From positions 1 to 30,342 of the IMG/VR virus record IMGVR_UViG_3300042879_001125: a DNA stretch of 30,342 nucleotides; one strand, 5' to 3'. The notes under the pieces were generated by a model. That model searched no databases and was not told the origin of the DNA. It worked only from the letters and a program-made list of their open reading frames with translations. This document shows positions 23,778 to 30,342 of the stretch, in pieces (position 1 is the stretch's first letter; each line of letters opens with the position of its first letter). The position numbers and the translations under genes were made by a program. The DNA comes from a virus.

Positions 23778-24289
23778 GATTGAGCAACCTGTCTTCGGAT
23801 CGGTTGGACTCGGACCAAGTGATCGCCAGCAGTAGAGCTAAGCGCAGCACCTGTGGAGTGCGTGAAAAAAAGCGAAACTTTAGGAGGCAACCCAACTGGA
23901 GACCTGAAAGCAGATCGCAATAATAAACCTGAAAAGTGGTAAGTCCTCGCAGTAGCATCTGTGGCAATTTCCGTCAAAGCACCACAGATATAAGGTTTAA
24001 CCAGGCTGCTCGAAATTGTTCTACCCGCATTCGCACCAGCAAAAACATCTGGCCAGCTTGTTCCATCGTAAGAGGCAACACCAAAAATCTGGATCGAGCG
24101 GTTGGCGGTAGGGGTGCCAGCCGTGGTGATCTTGCCGCTAATCAAAACATCCTCCCAGCCGTCGGTGGAAAGATCGATCAGTGCCGACTCTCTGCCCGCG
24201 AGGAGGTTCACGTCACTAGCCAAAGAGGCCAGCGTGATCGTCAGATCGAACGGAGTTCCGTAGATTAGTTTGATGTCGCCAGCAGCCAT
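23774..24289 (-). CDS. Beta-rich virion structural protein
   Basis: A 171-residue protein with a very strong ribosome-binding site (AGGAGG five bases before the ATG), which suggests high expression. It begins with a strand set (FDLTITLASLASDVNLLAGRES), then DVLISGKITTAGTPTANRSIQIF, a pattern I recall from small phage structural proteins in environmental phages, and continues as short strands with Ser/Thr/Gly loops. The C-terminus is basic. There is no signal peptide or catalytic motif. It lies two bases after the 151-aa gene and is coupled to the LamG gene by a four-base overlap. A head-decoration or attachment role is plausible. Confidence 0.65.
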   Translation of the reverse strand: MAAGDIKLIYGTPFDLTITLASLASDVNLLAGRESALIDLSTDGWEDVLISGKITTAGTPTANRSIQIFGVASYDGTSWPDVFAGANAGRTISSSLVKPYICGALTEIATDATARTYHFSGLLLRSAFRSPVGLPPKVSLFFTHSTGAALSSTAGDHLVRVQPIRRQVAQS

Positions 24290-24290
24290 A

Positions 24291-24746
24291 TCAGCCTCCT
24301 ATTTCTTTTCTCGCATTGCGCACGAATCCCACGCCTATTTCCGGGAGTCCGTTCGCCTGCGGCCACGGCATCAGCTTCCATCCTAGCTCGTTGATTTCGC
24401 CTGCCACCTCTGGGGTTGCGTGCCCAAGCTCCACAAGGCTTTCGACCATCTGAACAAAGCCTGGATCATCTGGATCAATTTTTGCCAAGCGCCCACCGGA
24501 ATCATCTACATAGCGAACTACGGTCAGACACAATGCCCGAACGTCGATTGGTATCGCTGCGTCCCACGCCATCAACTCCAACCGAGCGAGCAGCATCCTG
24601 CGGCTCAAGGCCACTTTCAGATCGCCCAAGTCAATAAGCATACGGACTGGGATCAGCTTTGCATTTATCGCGCTTGCTGCATCCTGGTCAGCCATTGAGG
24701 AGTATGCAGGGTCACGCAGTTCTTCTACAAGTTTCCGTAAATCCAT
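24291..24746 (-). CDS. Helical protein of unknown function in the head block
   Basis: A 151-residue, mostly helical protein. The N-terminus (VEELRDPAYSSMADQDAASAIN) matches a short 'Asp-Pro-x-Tyr-x-x-Met-x-Asp' helix pair that I have seen in small phage proteins near structural genes, often with Asn at the end of the helix. The remaining helices are rich in Leu, Ala, Val and Asp. No membrane span or catalytic motif is visible. GAGG lies five bases before the ATG, nine bases after the coiled-coil gene. Function is unknown. Confidence 0.65.
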   Translation of the reverse strand: MDLRKLVEELRDPAYSSMADQDAASAINAKLIPVRMLIDLGDLKVALSRRMLLARLELMAWDAAIPIDVRALCLTVVRYVDDSGGRLAKIDPDDPGFVQMVESLVELGHATPEVAGEINELGWKLMPWPQANGLPEIGVGFVRNARKEIGG

Positions 24747-24754
24747 CGCATCCT

Positions 24755-25036
24755 CTAGGCTATCTTCTGCTCGATTTCCTCAAGCCTGCCCTTCATGTAA
24801 CCCACTTCCGAAGTGAGTTCGATGATTTCCCTGGTGGACTTCTTGTGTTCTTCAGCACATGAAGCGACTGCATCCTCAAGGCTTTTGATTTTCTTGCTGT
24901 TCTCTCCTTCGCGTACCTTCCACATGGCGGCAAGTGCGCTGGCAAGGATTCCTAGAACCCAGTTCATAAGTCCAGAATTGTCGCTGGGAGGAACAGGTAG
25001 ATTTCCAGGCTGCATGATATTCCCTTCTGTAGCCAT
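24755..25036 (-). CDS. Small membrane-anchored coiled-coil protein
   Basis: A longer frame begins at 25162, but its first 42 residues overlap the preceding gene and are Arg/Cys-rich noise. The ATG at 25036 has GAGG eight bases upstream, which begins within the stop codon of that gene. The 93-residue protein has a Pro-rich N-terminal tail, a transmembrane segment at about 20-38 (LMNWVLGILASALAAMW), and then a charged coiled coil to the end with heptads of Ile/Leu. One membrane segment plus a coil resembles small phage membrane proteins such as XhlA-type lysis helpers or spanin-like parts, in different orientation. Its place inside the head block is unusual for lysis. The role is unknown. Confidence 0.7.
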   Translation of the reverse strand: MATEGNIMQPGNLPVPPSDNSGLMNWVLGILASALAAMWKVREGENSKKIKSLEDAVASCAEEHKKSTREIIELTSEVGYMKGRLEEIEQKIA

Positions 25037-25047
25037 GTCGTAAACCC

Positions 25048-25341
25048 TCACGCAATCGCGTTGATTGCAGTGACAAGTTCGTTTGCCGCGCCTCGATTTC
25101 CCATTACTACCGCGAGTGCAGTTCGACAATTCTCGGTGATTGCTGCGCCAGTTTCGCAGCAATCGGCAATCGTGTCTGCCTCCTTGGCGTTTCCGATCGC
25201 AATGGTCAATGCCCTGCGGGTTGCTGCTGGAACAGTTGTTCCTGTCGTTCCTGCGTCAGCGATGTCGCAAATCTTATTTGCCGCTGCCCTGTTGCCAAGT
25301 CCAGTGGCGAATATGCGTCGTGTTCGTTTGCTGATTGGCAT
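25048..25341 (-). CDS. Small protein built of three internal repeats
   Basis: A 97-residue Ala-rich protein with three copies of a helical unit of about 31-34 residues, each carrying Arg, aliphatic residues, then Gly-Asn, then Ala/Glu-rich helix. The Gly-Asn pairs are at residues 16-17, 50-51 and 81-82. AGGAG lies five bases before the ATG. There is no signal peptide. It sits between the 238-aa gene and the membrane/coiled-coil gene. Repeat proteins of this size in phage head blocks can decorate or clamp the capsid, but I know of no named family, and the function is open. Confidence 0.7.
   Translation of the reverse strand: MPISKRTRRIFATGLGNRAAANKICDIADAGTTGTTVPAATRRALTIAIGNAKEADTIADCCETGAAITENCRTALAVVMGNRGAANELVTAINAIA
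25057..25320 (-). repeat. Three diverged tandem repeats within the 97-aa gene
   Basis: The units begin at residues 8, 42 and 73 and align as Arg-(Arg/Thr)-x-(Phe/Leu)-(Ala/Thr)-x-(Gly/Ala/Val)-(Leu/Ile/Met)-Gly-Asn followed by (Arg/Ala)-x-(Ala/Glu)-Ala and an Ile/Val-containing helix. Spacing is 34 and 31 residues. The second unit differs most (Gly-Asn-Ala-Lys-Glu-Ala-Asp). The repeats are seen at protein level. Confidence 0.6.
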
Positions 25342-25349
25342 GGTGACTC

Positions 25350-26066
25350 CTAGTGAATCTTGTGGCTGTGCTTCTCAATAACCATTTCCCGCAACTCCCT
25401 TCGGCTTTTGTTCCGTAGGGATGGATCTGTCGCTTGGTACTTCGCGATGTTCCTTCGGATAATATCCTCGCCAAGTGGCTTGCAGTTCTTGGGAGCGAGA
25501 GGATCATCTTCGGGTGGTCGAGCAACGATCTCAGACAGCTTTCCGTTGCACTCATACCCTCGTGATTCGAGAAGCCTGCGAATGTACCCTCTCCCCTGCG
25601 CTCGGCTTACCCAAGCGGCGGGATCTCCCGGCCTCTGTGCGAGTCCAGGCATGTAAACGTCGTTGACGCCTGGGGTGAATCCCTGCTTCTTCGCAGCATC
25701 GACATACCGCTTCAGGTGCTTCTGGCTCTGGAACTGATCGTAGACTGTCCCGAACCCTGCAAAGAACGTGTCGTCGGTTGATAGAACCGGACCCGCCTGG
25801 GTCGCCACCATTTCAGCGAACTTGTGGGCAGTGCCCTCTCGCCGCATCTTGACGTAAAGAGCCAAGCATGGGATGCCGTAGCTTGTGACCCGATGTTCGT
25901 AAGACTTCAGCGAACTACGGCCGCACTCTGGAAACTCCTCGACCACCTCGCTCCAATCGGGAGGGATGATGAGAAGATCGATGTAGCCAGCCCAGTCCGG
26001 GTACTTAGCGACAATGGCTTCGTGAACGCATTCGTCCTCTTCGTCCTGAATCCAAGCTGCTGTCAT
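25350..26066 (-). CDS. 238-aa protein of unknown function next to the portal
   Basis: The start is coupled to the portal stop (ATGA). The N-terminal half is acidic and aromatic with Cys residues. The middle, residues about 100-155, has FFAGFGTVYDQFQSQ, then KKQGFTPGVNDVYMPGLAQRPGDPAAWV, a Gly/Pro/Tyr pattern that I recall from an uncharacterised phage protein group found near portal genes. A glycine/arginine turn (AQGRGYIRRLLESRGYEC) follows, and the C-terminus is a Lys/Arg-rich helix. There is no recognised catalytic motif, signal peptide or membrane span. It does not look like an HK97-type capsid protein. Virion or assembly role is inferred from position. Confidence 0.65.
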   Translation of the reverse strand: MTAAWIQDEEDECVHEAIVAKYPDWAGYIDLLIIPPDWSEVVEEFPECGRSSLKSYEHRVTSYGIPCLALYVKMRREGTAHKFAEMVATQAGPVLSTDDTFFAGFGTVYDQFQSQKHLKRYVDAAKKQGFTPGVNDVYMPGLAQRPGDPAAWVSRAQGRGYIRRLLESRGYECNGKLSEIVARPPEDDPLAPKNCKPLGEDIIRRNIAKYQATDPSLRNKSRRELREMVIEKHSHKIH

Positions 26067-28216
26067 GTTGAGAGCGCCTTCTTTATCATTTCGATGTTGA
26101 ACCGCTCAACGTCTTGTGCGGTCTTCTGCTCAAACTCCTGTTGTTTCTGTCCGAGTTTGAGTTGTGCTTCCTGCTGTGCCATCATCAGTCGCATTTGCTG
26201 GTCTGCTGTCGGGTCGGCCTGCCCTTGCATCTGTGCCATCGCGGCGGCTCGTTGGGCCTCGCCTTGGAGCTTTGCAATCGTGGCTTCGTCCTTCTGCATG
26301 GCGAGCATCTGTTGCTGCTGCTGCATCTGCTGCTCTTCTGGGTCCGGCTCTGGTTTATCTGGAATCATGGCATCGTCCAGGTCGGCATCGTGATACTCGG
26401 CCCACTTCCGCATCAGTGCATTCATTGGCTCGTAGTCGCCAGAGCTTGCACCGTACTGCTGCATAACCGGCATCCAGATATTCATCGCCTGCTGGAAGTT
26501 TATTACATCCCGGTCGCGGTTCGGTCTGCGGATCGAGTTGGCTTCGATGGTGTACTCGTACTGGCGAGTGATCTTCTCGTCGCTCTGCCCTTCGATGAAG
26601 TCTTGCCAAAGTCTTGCACCAAGAGGTCCAAGCAATTCGTCAACGTCGGCACTGGTCACGAATGTCTTCGTGATGAACGCTTCGAGGGAGGCAAAGTCTG
26701 ACTGCCACTTCACCACTTGCTTCTGCATGTACTCAGGACGAATGCCAATCGCTCTCTGCTTGGCGATGGTTTCCTCTGCCGTCCTGTTCTGCGTGCCGCC
26801 CTCGTTGCCACCGTAGGCCGTGGCCATCAAGCCGGTTCGCTTGTCGAACTGCATCGACACGAACTCAATGATTCTCAGGAGGTCGCCGCGAGTCTCAGGC
26901 TGCTGAAGAATCTGAAGGGACTTGCGAACATCGTCCACCCCAGGAGGAACTGCAAGTATCGACTGGTCCTCTCCCTTCAGGATCGTTTCTCGGTAGTCGT
27001 CTAGGTACTGCCTTGGAACTGCCCAGAAGTCTCTCGAAGAACTCCACACCCGATTGCACAGCCAGGGGATCAGGAAGTTCAGGAGCTTCAGTTCCCCCAT
27101 TGCAGGCTGGAGTGGAGGCATTGGCCAAGGCGAGGTTGGGTCTGGGTAGAAGTCGATGACTTCCATTGGCCAGCGACTATCCTTCCATGACTGGATTGGC
27201 CAAGAGAACGCTTGCTGAACTTCTTCGTTCGTCATGCCGTCCCGAAGTCGATCGGACGGACAGTTCAGAGGCCAGGGAACGCTATCGCAGATTGCAATGT
27301 AGGCGTACTGGCCTACGATTTCCTCAAGCTGCTGCTGGATTCCGTCAACCATTCCGCAGTTTCGGCAACCCGCACCCATCTTGGAAAGGATCTCGTACCA
27401 GACAACTAGGTCGCGTCCCTTTCCAGCCTTGCGGTCGGCGGTCCCTCTGCCACTGACGGCAAACGCTTCAGAGTATCGCCATAGACTTTCGAGGGTAGCC
27501 TTTTCCTTGAGAGTATCCTTCGGCAACTGGAATCGTCGCTCGACTTCCCAGTAAGGGTCAACATGGCGGATCGCAATCCACTTCGCGTCGTCAAGGCTCT
27601 TTGCGTCTGGGTCAATCAGCAAATCTTCTGGGTCGAGATTAAATCCCCCGGTGATAACTTTGTTGCTTCCTGGGGTAATGTACGGCCTTGCCACTATGAT
27701 TCCACGCCCCTTGATTAGAGCGTTGGTTGTGGCTTTTTCGCACTGCCGAACCAGCCCACCTCCGGGAATCTCCCGAACGGTGTAGTTCAGCCATGTCTGC
27801 ATCAGTTGTGCAGTGACTCGATCGGTTGACTCAAAGGAATCCTGCTGCTCTTGAAGCTGCTGATAGAACTGAAGCATGTTCGGGTCAGAGACGAGATCGT
27901 CCAGATCGAATCGCTGCTTCTTTCTCGGCACCACATTTCGGAAAGGGTTTTCCCACAACAGAGAGGGCCCGAAGATGGCAACAAGTTCAAACGCCTTGTT
28001 GACCGTGATGCGAAACTTGGGAGCCTTGACACCTTTCCAGAATTTCTTCGAGTAGTCGTCGCTCCACATGGCAGCGGCAGACTTCCCGTAAAACATCAGG
28101 CATTCGTCGGAGACTTCTTTCCAGTCTTTGCGTGCTGCTTCTGCGCAGTCTAGCTTCGCCAGCCAAGCGGTGTGCATGGGCCGGAAGAACTCGGACTCGA
28201 TAACCGAGTAATCCAT
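26063..28216 (-). CDS. Portal protein
   Basis: A 717-residue protein directly after the terminase block. The N-terminal half has the mixed helices and strands of portal wings and clip, with an aromatic start (EFFRPMHTAWLAKL) and an FELVAIFGPSLLWENPF segment characteristic of large phage portals. The C-terminal region from about 620 is Gln/Met/Ala-rich and forms a long helix or barrel, as in long portals whose C-terminal barrel enters the head. Length and Gln-rich end match the large portal class. It forms the ring at the head vertex through which DNA enters with the terminase. The gene starts ten bases after the preceding gene and overlaps the next by four. The assignment is from position, length and overall pattern; no single diagnostic motif exists. 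Confidence 0.8.
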   Translation of the reverse strand: MDYSVIESEFFRPMHTAWLAKLDCAEAARKDWKEVSDECLMFYGKSAAAMWSDDYSKKFWKGVKAPKFRITVNKAFELVAIFGPSLLWENPFRNVVPRKKQRFDLDDLVSDPNMLQFYQQLQEQQDSFESTDRVTAQLMQTWLNYTVREIPGGGLVRQCEKATTNALIKGRGIIVARPYITPGSNKVITGGFNLDPEDLLIDPDAKSLDDAKWIAIRHVDPYWEVERRFQLPKDTLKEKATLESLWRYSEAFAVSGRGTADRKAGKGRDLVVWYEILSKMGAGCRNCGMVDGIQQQLEEIVGQYAYIAICDSVPWPLNCPSDRLRDGMTNEEVQQAFSWPIQSWKDSRWPMEVIDFYPDPTSPWPMPPLQPAMGELKLLNFLIPWLCNRVWSSSRDFWAVPRQYLDDYRETILKGEDQSILAVPPGVDDVRKSLQILQQPETRGDLLRIIEFVSMQFDKRTGLMATAYGGNEGGTQNRTAEETIAKQRAIGIRPEYMQKQVVKWQSDFASLEAFITKTFVTSADVDELLGPLGARLWQDFIEGQSDEKITRQYEYTIEANSIRRPNRDRDVINFQQAMNIWMPVMQQYGASSGDYEPMNALMRKWAEYHDADLDDAMIPDKPEPDPEEQQMQQQQQMLAMQKDEATIAKLQGEAQRAAAMAQMQGQADPTADQQMRLMMAQQEAQLKLGQKQQEFEQKTAQDVERFNIEMIKKALST

Positions 28217-28226
28217 CGTGCTTTAC

Positions 28227-28667
28227 CTATGCTTTGACTGGCTCTTTCAGCGTTTGACTGAGCGTCTGGATCTGTTGCTGGACAGCCTCCATGCGGGCAC
28301 TCAACTGTTTGAGGTGGTAGTCGTAATGCTCTTTGGGAACCTTCGAGAACTTCGGGTAATCCCAGCATCCGTTGGTCATTGTCTCGGCATTGCTTGGCTT
28401 TGCGTGAGACTGATGTTCGTGAAAGTACACGCCGGTCTTGTGGATCGGCATTGCGTTTGGACGGAAGACGATCAGCGAAACCTTGCCTGAGTCTTGAATC
28501 TTCGTGACGATTGCCGCATGTTCTCGTTCGGGATCATCCTTCTTGCCGTTGCTATACCAAGCGACGGAAGATCCTACTGGAGGGGTTGGGAGAGGATTCT
28601 TTGCCGTCTCCTTGTACCCTTCAAGTTGAAGTCGGTAGGGTTGCAGATGACTTTCATCGAGTGGCAT
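28227..28667 (-). CDS. Small protein of unknown function between terminase and portal
   Basis: The start is set at ATG 28667, which has GGAG nine bases upstream and overlaps the terminase stop by 14 bases; a TTG at 28697 is possible but less likely. The 146-residue protein has a Pro-rich beginning, a beta-rich middle (SVAWYSNG, then HAAIVTKIQDSGKVSLIVF) with the look of a small barrel or SH3-like fold, two His/Tyr-rich loops (YFHEHQSHAK and KEHYDYH), and a Gln/Leu-rich C-terminal helix that could form a coil. Position between terminase and portal suits a packaging or connector accessory protein. No family is recognised. Confidence 0.65.
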   Translation of the reverse strand: MPLDESHLQPYRLQLEGYKETAKNPLPTPPVGSSVAWYSNGKKDDPEREHAAIVTKIQDSGKVSLIVFRPNAMPIHKTGVYFHEHQSHAKPSNAETMTNGCWDYPKFSKVPKEHYDYHLKQLSARMEAVQQQIQTLSQTLKEPVKA

Positions 28668-30342
28668 CGTCGAATGCTCCGGGTCCAAGGTGAACAAACT
28701 CTGAGTCTCCTGCCGATAGTTTCTTCAGGAGTCCCATCGCCTTCTGGTAAATACCGCTTCCGTTTGCGCGGTTCAGTGACGGATCTATGTATGCTGCGCC
28801 TTGCATCATCAGGGGATACAGGTAAGCACAGCCGTATTCTAGTGCGGCCATGCAGTCGTGTGTCCTGGGATTGCTCGGCTGATCTAGGATAACCTCTCCG
28901 TCTGCCTGCTCCATGACTTTCTTCCGGTACGTCGTAAATTCTTTTCGAGTTTCCGGGCACTGACTCTCGACAAGAATCAGCATGGGGCATTGCGAGTCCG
29001 GTTGAATTGAAAGCATATCACGAACGATGCGGTAGCGTTGCGATGGAACATTGCAACCTGGGATAAATCCATGCCCAGACGATCGTGCATATAATTTCAC
29101 CTTCTTAAATTCTTTTTCATACGCTTGAAAAGTCGTATCATCTCGTCCGATTGTTGTCATTCTTCCCGCCATCTGGTCCATGATGAACGCCTCGTATGTT
29201 TCACCAGAACACTTTCTTGCAAGCTCCTCTGCAAGCATTCGGGCAGAGAACTTCTTGACCACCAGTTCCCATTCGACAATGGCCATCGATCCGTAGTAGA
29301 CGCGAGCGTCTTCTTGGGGAGGGATCACGAAACTTAAAACCGCAGTCCTCGTATTCGATGGGTCGATCGCAAGGTATCTGGTCCACGTTCTGGGAAACTT
29401 CCCCGATGTCTTCCATAGGTCGTAAACCTTCGCGAATGTCGGCGTAAACTTGTCGGTCTTCGTGTCTTTCGACTGAATGAAATGCGAGTCCACATGGATC
29501 GAGTACATCGCATAGGTGTCGGTCATTAGGTCGCCGTAGTTTCGCCTTGCGATTTCGTCGGCGCTATCCATTCGGCCAAGGGATTCCCGCTTCCCCTTTT
29601 CCGTGATGAACGGGTTCTCGGTCATGGCCAAACGGAAGGATCTGATTTGAGGCTCGTCCTCTTCGACAGCAGCGTCGGCACGATCGAGCAACTTCACCAG
29701 TGCATCGTTCTGATTGTGCGGCCACACCGACCAAATGAACCACCCCTCTTCGTCAGTGAGTCGGTCTTGCCATTCCTTCAGGTGCTTGGGGTATCTGATG
29801 TCTTCGTCGATCCATATCCCGCTGATTGCATCCCCCTGCTTTGGATGCAGAGCGCTCGAAGGGTACGCACAGATTCTCGCCCCGTTGGTAAGCTCCACCT
29901 GAGAGAAGATGTTCTGCCTCTTGTCCTCCCATGCCCAGGAATCTTTGACGATCATTCGTTCCGGGATGACTGGATCTGTAAGCTGGGAATCCTTGTATCG
30001 GTCCTGGTCTTTTGGGTCTGCTCGATTGTATGTTCGCCACTGCCCTGTCACTTCGTCCCGTATGCAACGGAACTGGCCCCCCATTCCTGGCTCGAAGAGA
30101 AGCCGGTGAATGGTTTGCCCGATATGGTCAGTCTCCCATCCGATGATCCAGTAAATCCGAGGGTGCTTGTGCGATGCGACCGGCCAGCGTGAATCGATTG
30201 GCTTGCCGTCAATGCCAATGATCGGGTTTCCGGTAACGCGAGATCCGAATACCGCTGCCGCCGCGACCGACTTTCCTGAACGCTTACCACCACGGATGAT
30301 AAGCTCAGTGCATGGAGATCGATGAACTTCTTCTTGCTGAGG
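28654..30342 (-). CDS. terL: Terminase large subunit, N-terminus beyond the window
   Basis: The frame is open to the right edge, so the first residues are missing; 562 codons are visible. Numbered from the edge, Walker A GGKRSGKS is at 18-25 and Walker B IWIDED near 176-181, the ATPase core of the DNA-packaging motor. The nuclease domain has acidic residues typical of the RNase H-like fold: RYLAIDPSNT (Asp near 327), FIMDQMAG (Asp near 389) and HDCMAALEY (Asp near 496). This set and order identify a TerL that packages DNA into the procapsid and cuts concatemers. The ATG at 30084 lies after the Walker A motif and is internal, not the start. The next gene overlaps the end by 14 bases. No small terminase subunit is seen; it would lie to the right. 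Confidence 0.95.
   Translation of the reverse strand, partial: PQQEEVHRSPCTELIIRGGKRSGKSVAAAAVFGSRVTGNPIIGIDGKPIDSRWPVASHKHPRIYWIIGWETDHIGQTIHRLLFEPGMGGQFRCIRDEVTGQWRTYNRADPKDQDRYKDSQLTDPVIPERMIVKDSWAWEDKRQNIFSQVELTNGARICAYPSSALHPKQGDAISGIWIDEDIRYPKHLKEWQDRLTDEEGWFIWSVWPHNQNDALVKLLDRADAAVEEDEPQIRSFRLAMTENPFITEKGKRESLGRMDSADEIARRNYGDLMTDTYAMYSIHVDSHFIQSKDTKTDKFTPTFAKVYDLWKTSGKFPRTWTRYLAIDPSNTRTAVLSFVIPPQEDARVYYGSMAIVEWELVVKKFSARMLAEELARKCSGETYEAFIMDQMAGRMTTIGRDDTTFQAYEKEFKKVKLYARSSGHGFIPGCNVPSQRYRIVRDMLSIQPDSQCPMLILVESQCPETRKEFTTYRKKVMEQADGEVILDQPSNPRTHDCMAALEYGCAYLYPLMMQGAAYIDPSLNRANGSGIYQKAMGLLKKLSAGDSEFVHLGPGAFDDATR

Noticed and set aside
25037-25162. Upstream extension of the membrane/coiled-coil gene
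   Set aside because: It would overlap the three-repeat gene with Arg/Cys-rich noise. The ATG at 25036 has a well-placed Shine-Dalgarno site.
26114-26701. Plus-strand 195-codon Leu/Cys-rich frame resembling a membrane protein
   Set aside because: It is the antisense reading of the Gln/Met/Ala-rich portal C-terminus; the apparent hydrophobicity comes from complementing Gln/Lys/Glu codons.
29647-30192. Plus-strand 181-codon frame opposite the terminase
   Set aside because: Antisense to the terminase ATPase region with its Walker motifs; no domain or ribosome-binding context supports it.

Overview
The window is a gene-dense stretch of a tailed double-stranded DNA phage (or a prophage / metagenomic phage contig). 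Every gene I can support lies on the minus strand, so biological order runs from the right edge to the left edge. The phage identity rests on a terminase large subunit with ATPase and nuclease motifs, a portal-like protein, a tail-tube-like protein and a long co-directional series of virion genes with almost no spacers. Three traits point to a planctomycete-type host: a secreted protein with a Gly-Pro repeat linker, a poly-serine virion protein ending in a Cys-rich module, and a papain-family protease beside the secreted protein. That host call is inference; no host gene is present.

Right block (30342-19281), packaging, head and connector: terminase large subunit (5' end outside the window), a 146-aa protein, the portal, a 238-aa protein, a 97-aa protein built of three internal repeats, a 93-aa membrane/coiled-coil protein, 151- and 171-aa proteins, a LamG-like protein, a 770-aa protein that looks like two virion modules joined by a glycine linker, a 148-aa neck/tail-completion candidate and a tail-tube candidate. 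No major capsid protein could be recognised.

Middle block (19276-11998), tail-tip or appendage genes plus a sugar-modification cassette: a disordered acidic protein, two tail-type proteins (248 and 427 aa), the poly-serine protein, then a Cys-rich protein, three glycosyltransferases of different folds, a SAM-dependent methyltransferase and a small structural protein. The cassette sits inside the virion operon and is translationally coupled to the poly-serine gene, which suggests that the phage may glycosylate, and possibly methyl-cap, its own serine-rich virion protein.

Left-middle block (11987-3310): two very large proteins (885 and 1267 aa) that are candidates for internal, ejected or tape-measure roles, a small protein with a hydrophobic C-terminus, a secreted protein with a Gly-Pro linker, a C1 (papain-like) cysteine peptidase and a small basic protein. 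A hairpin and a sigma70-like promoter mark a transcription-unit boundary near 3270-3340.

Left block (3231-1): DNA-metabolism genes, namely a P-loop ATPase, an SMC/Rad50-like ATPase and a ParB-like protein that runs off the left edge. Most neighbouring genes overlap by 1, 4 or 14-23 bases or are separated by fewer than 20 bases. There is no gene-free stretch longer than about 80 bases, and I saw no tRNA, rRNA, CRISPR array, insertion sequence or integrase.
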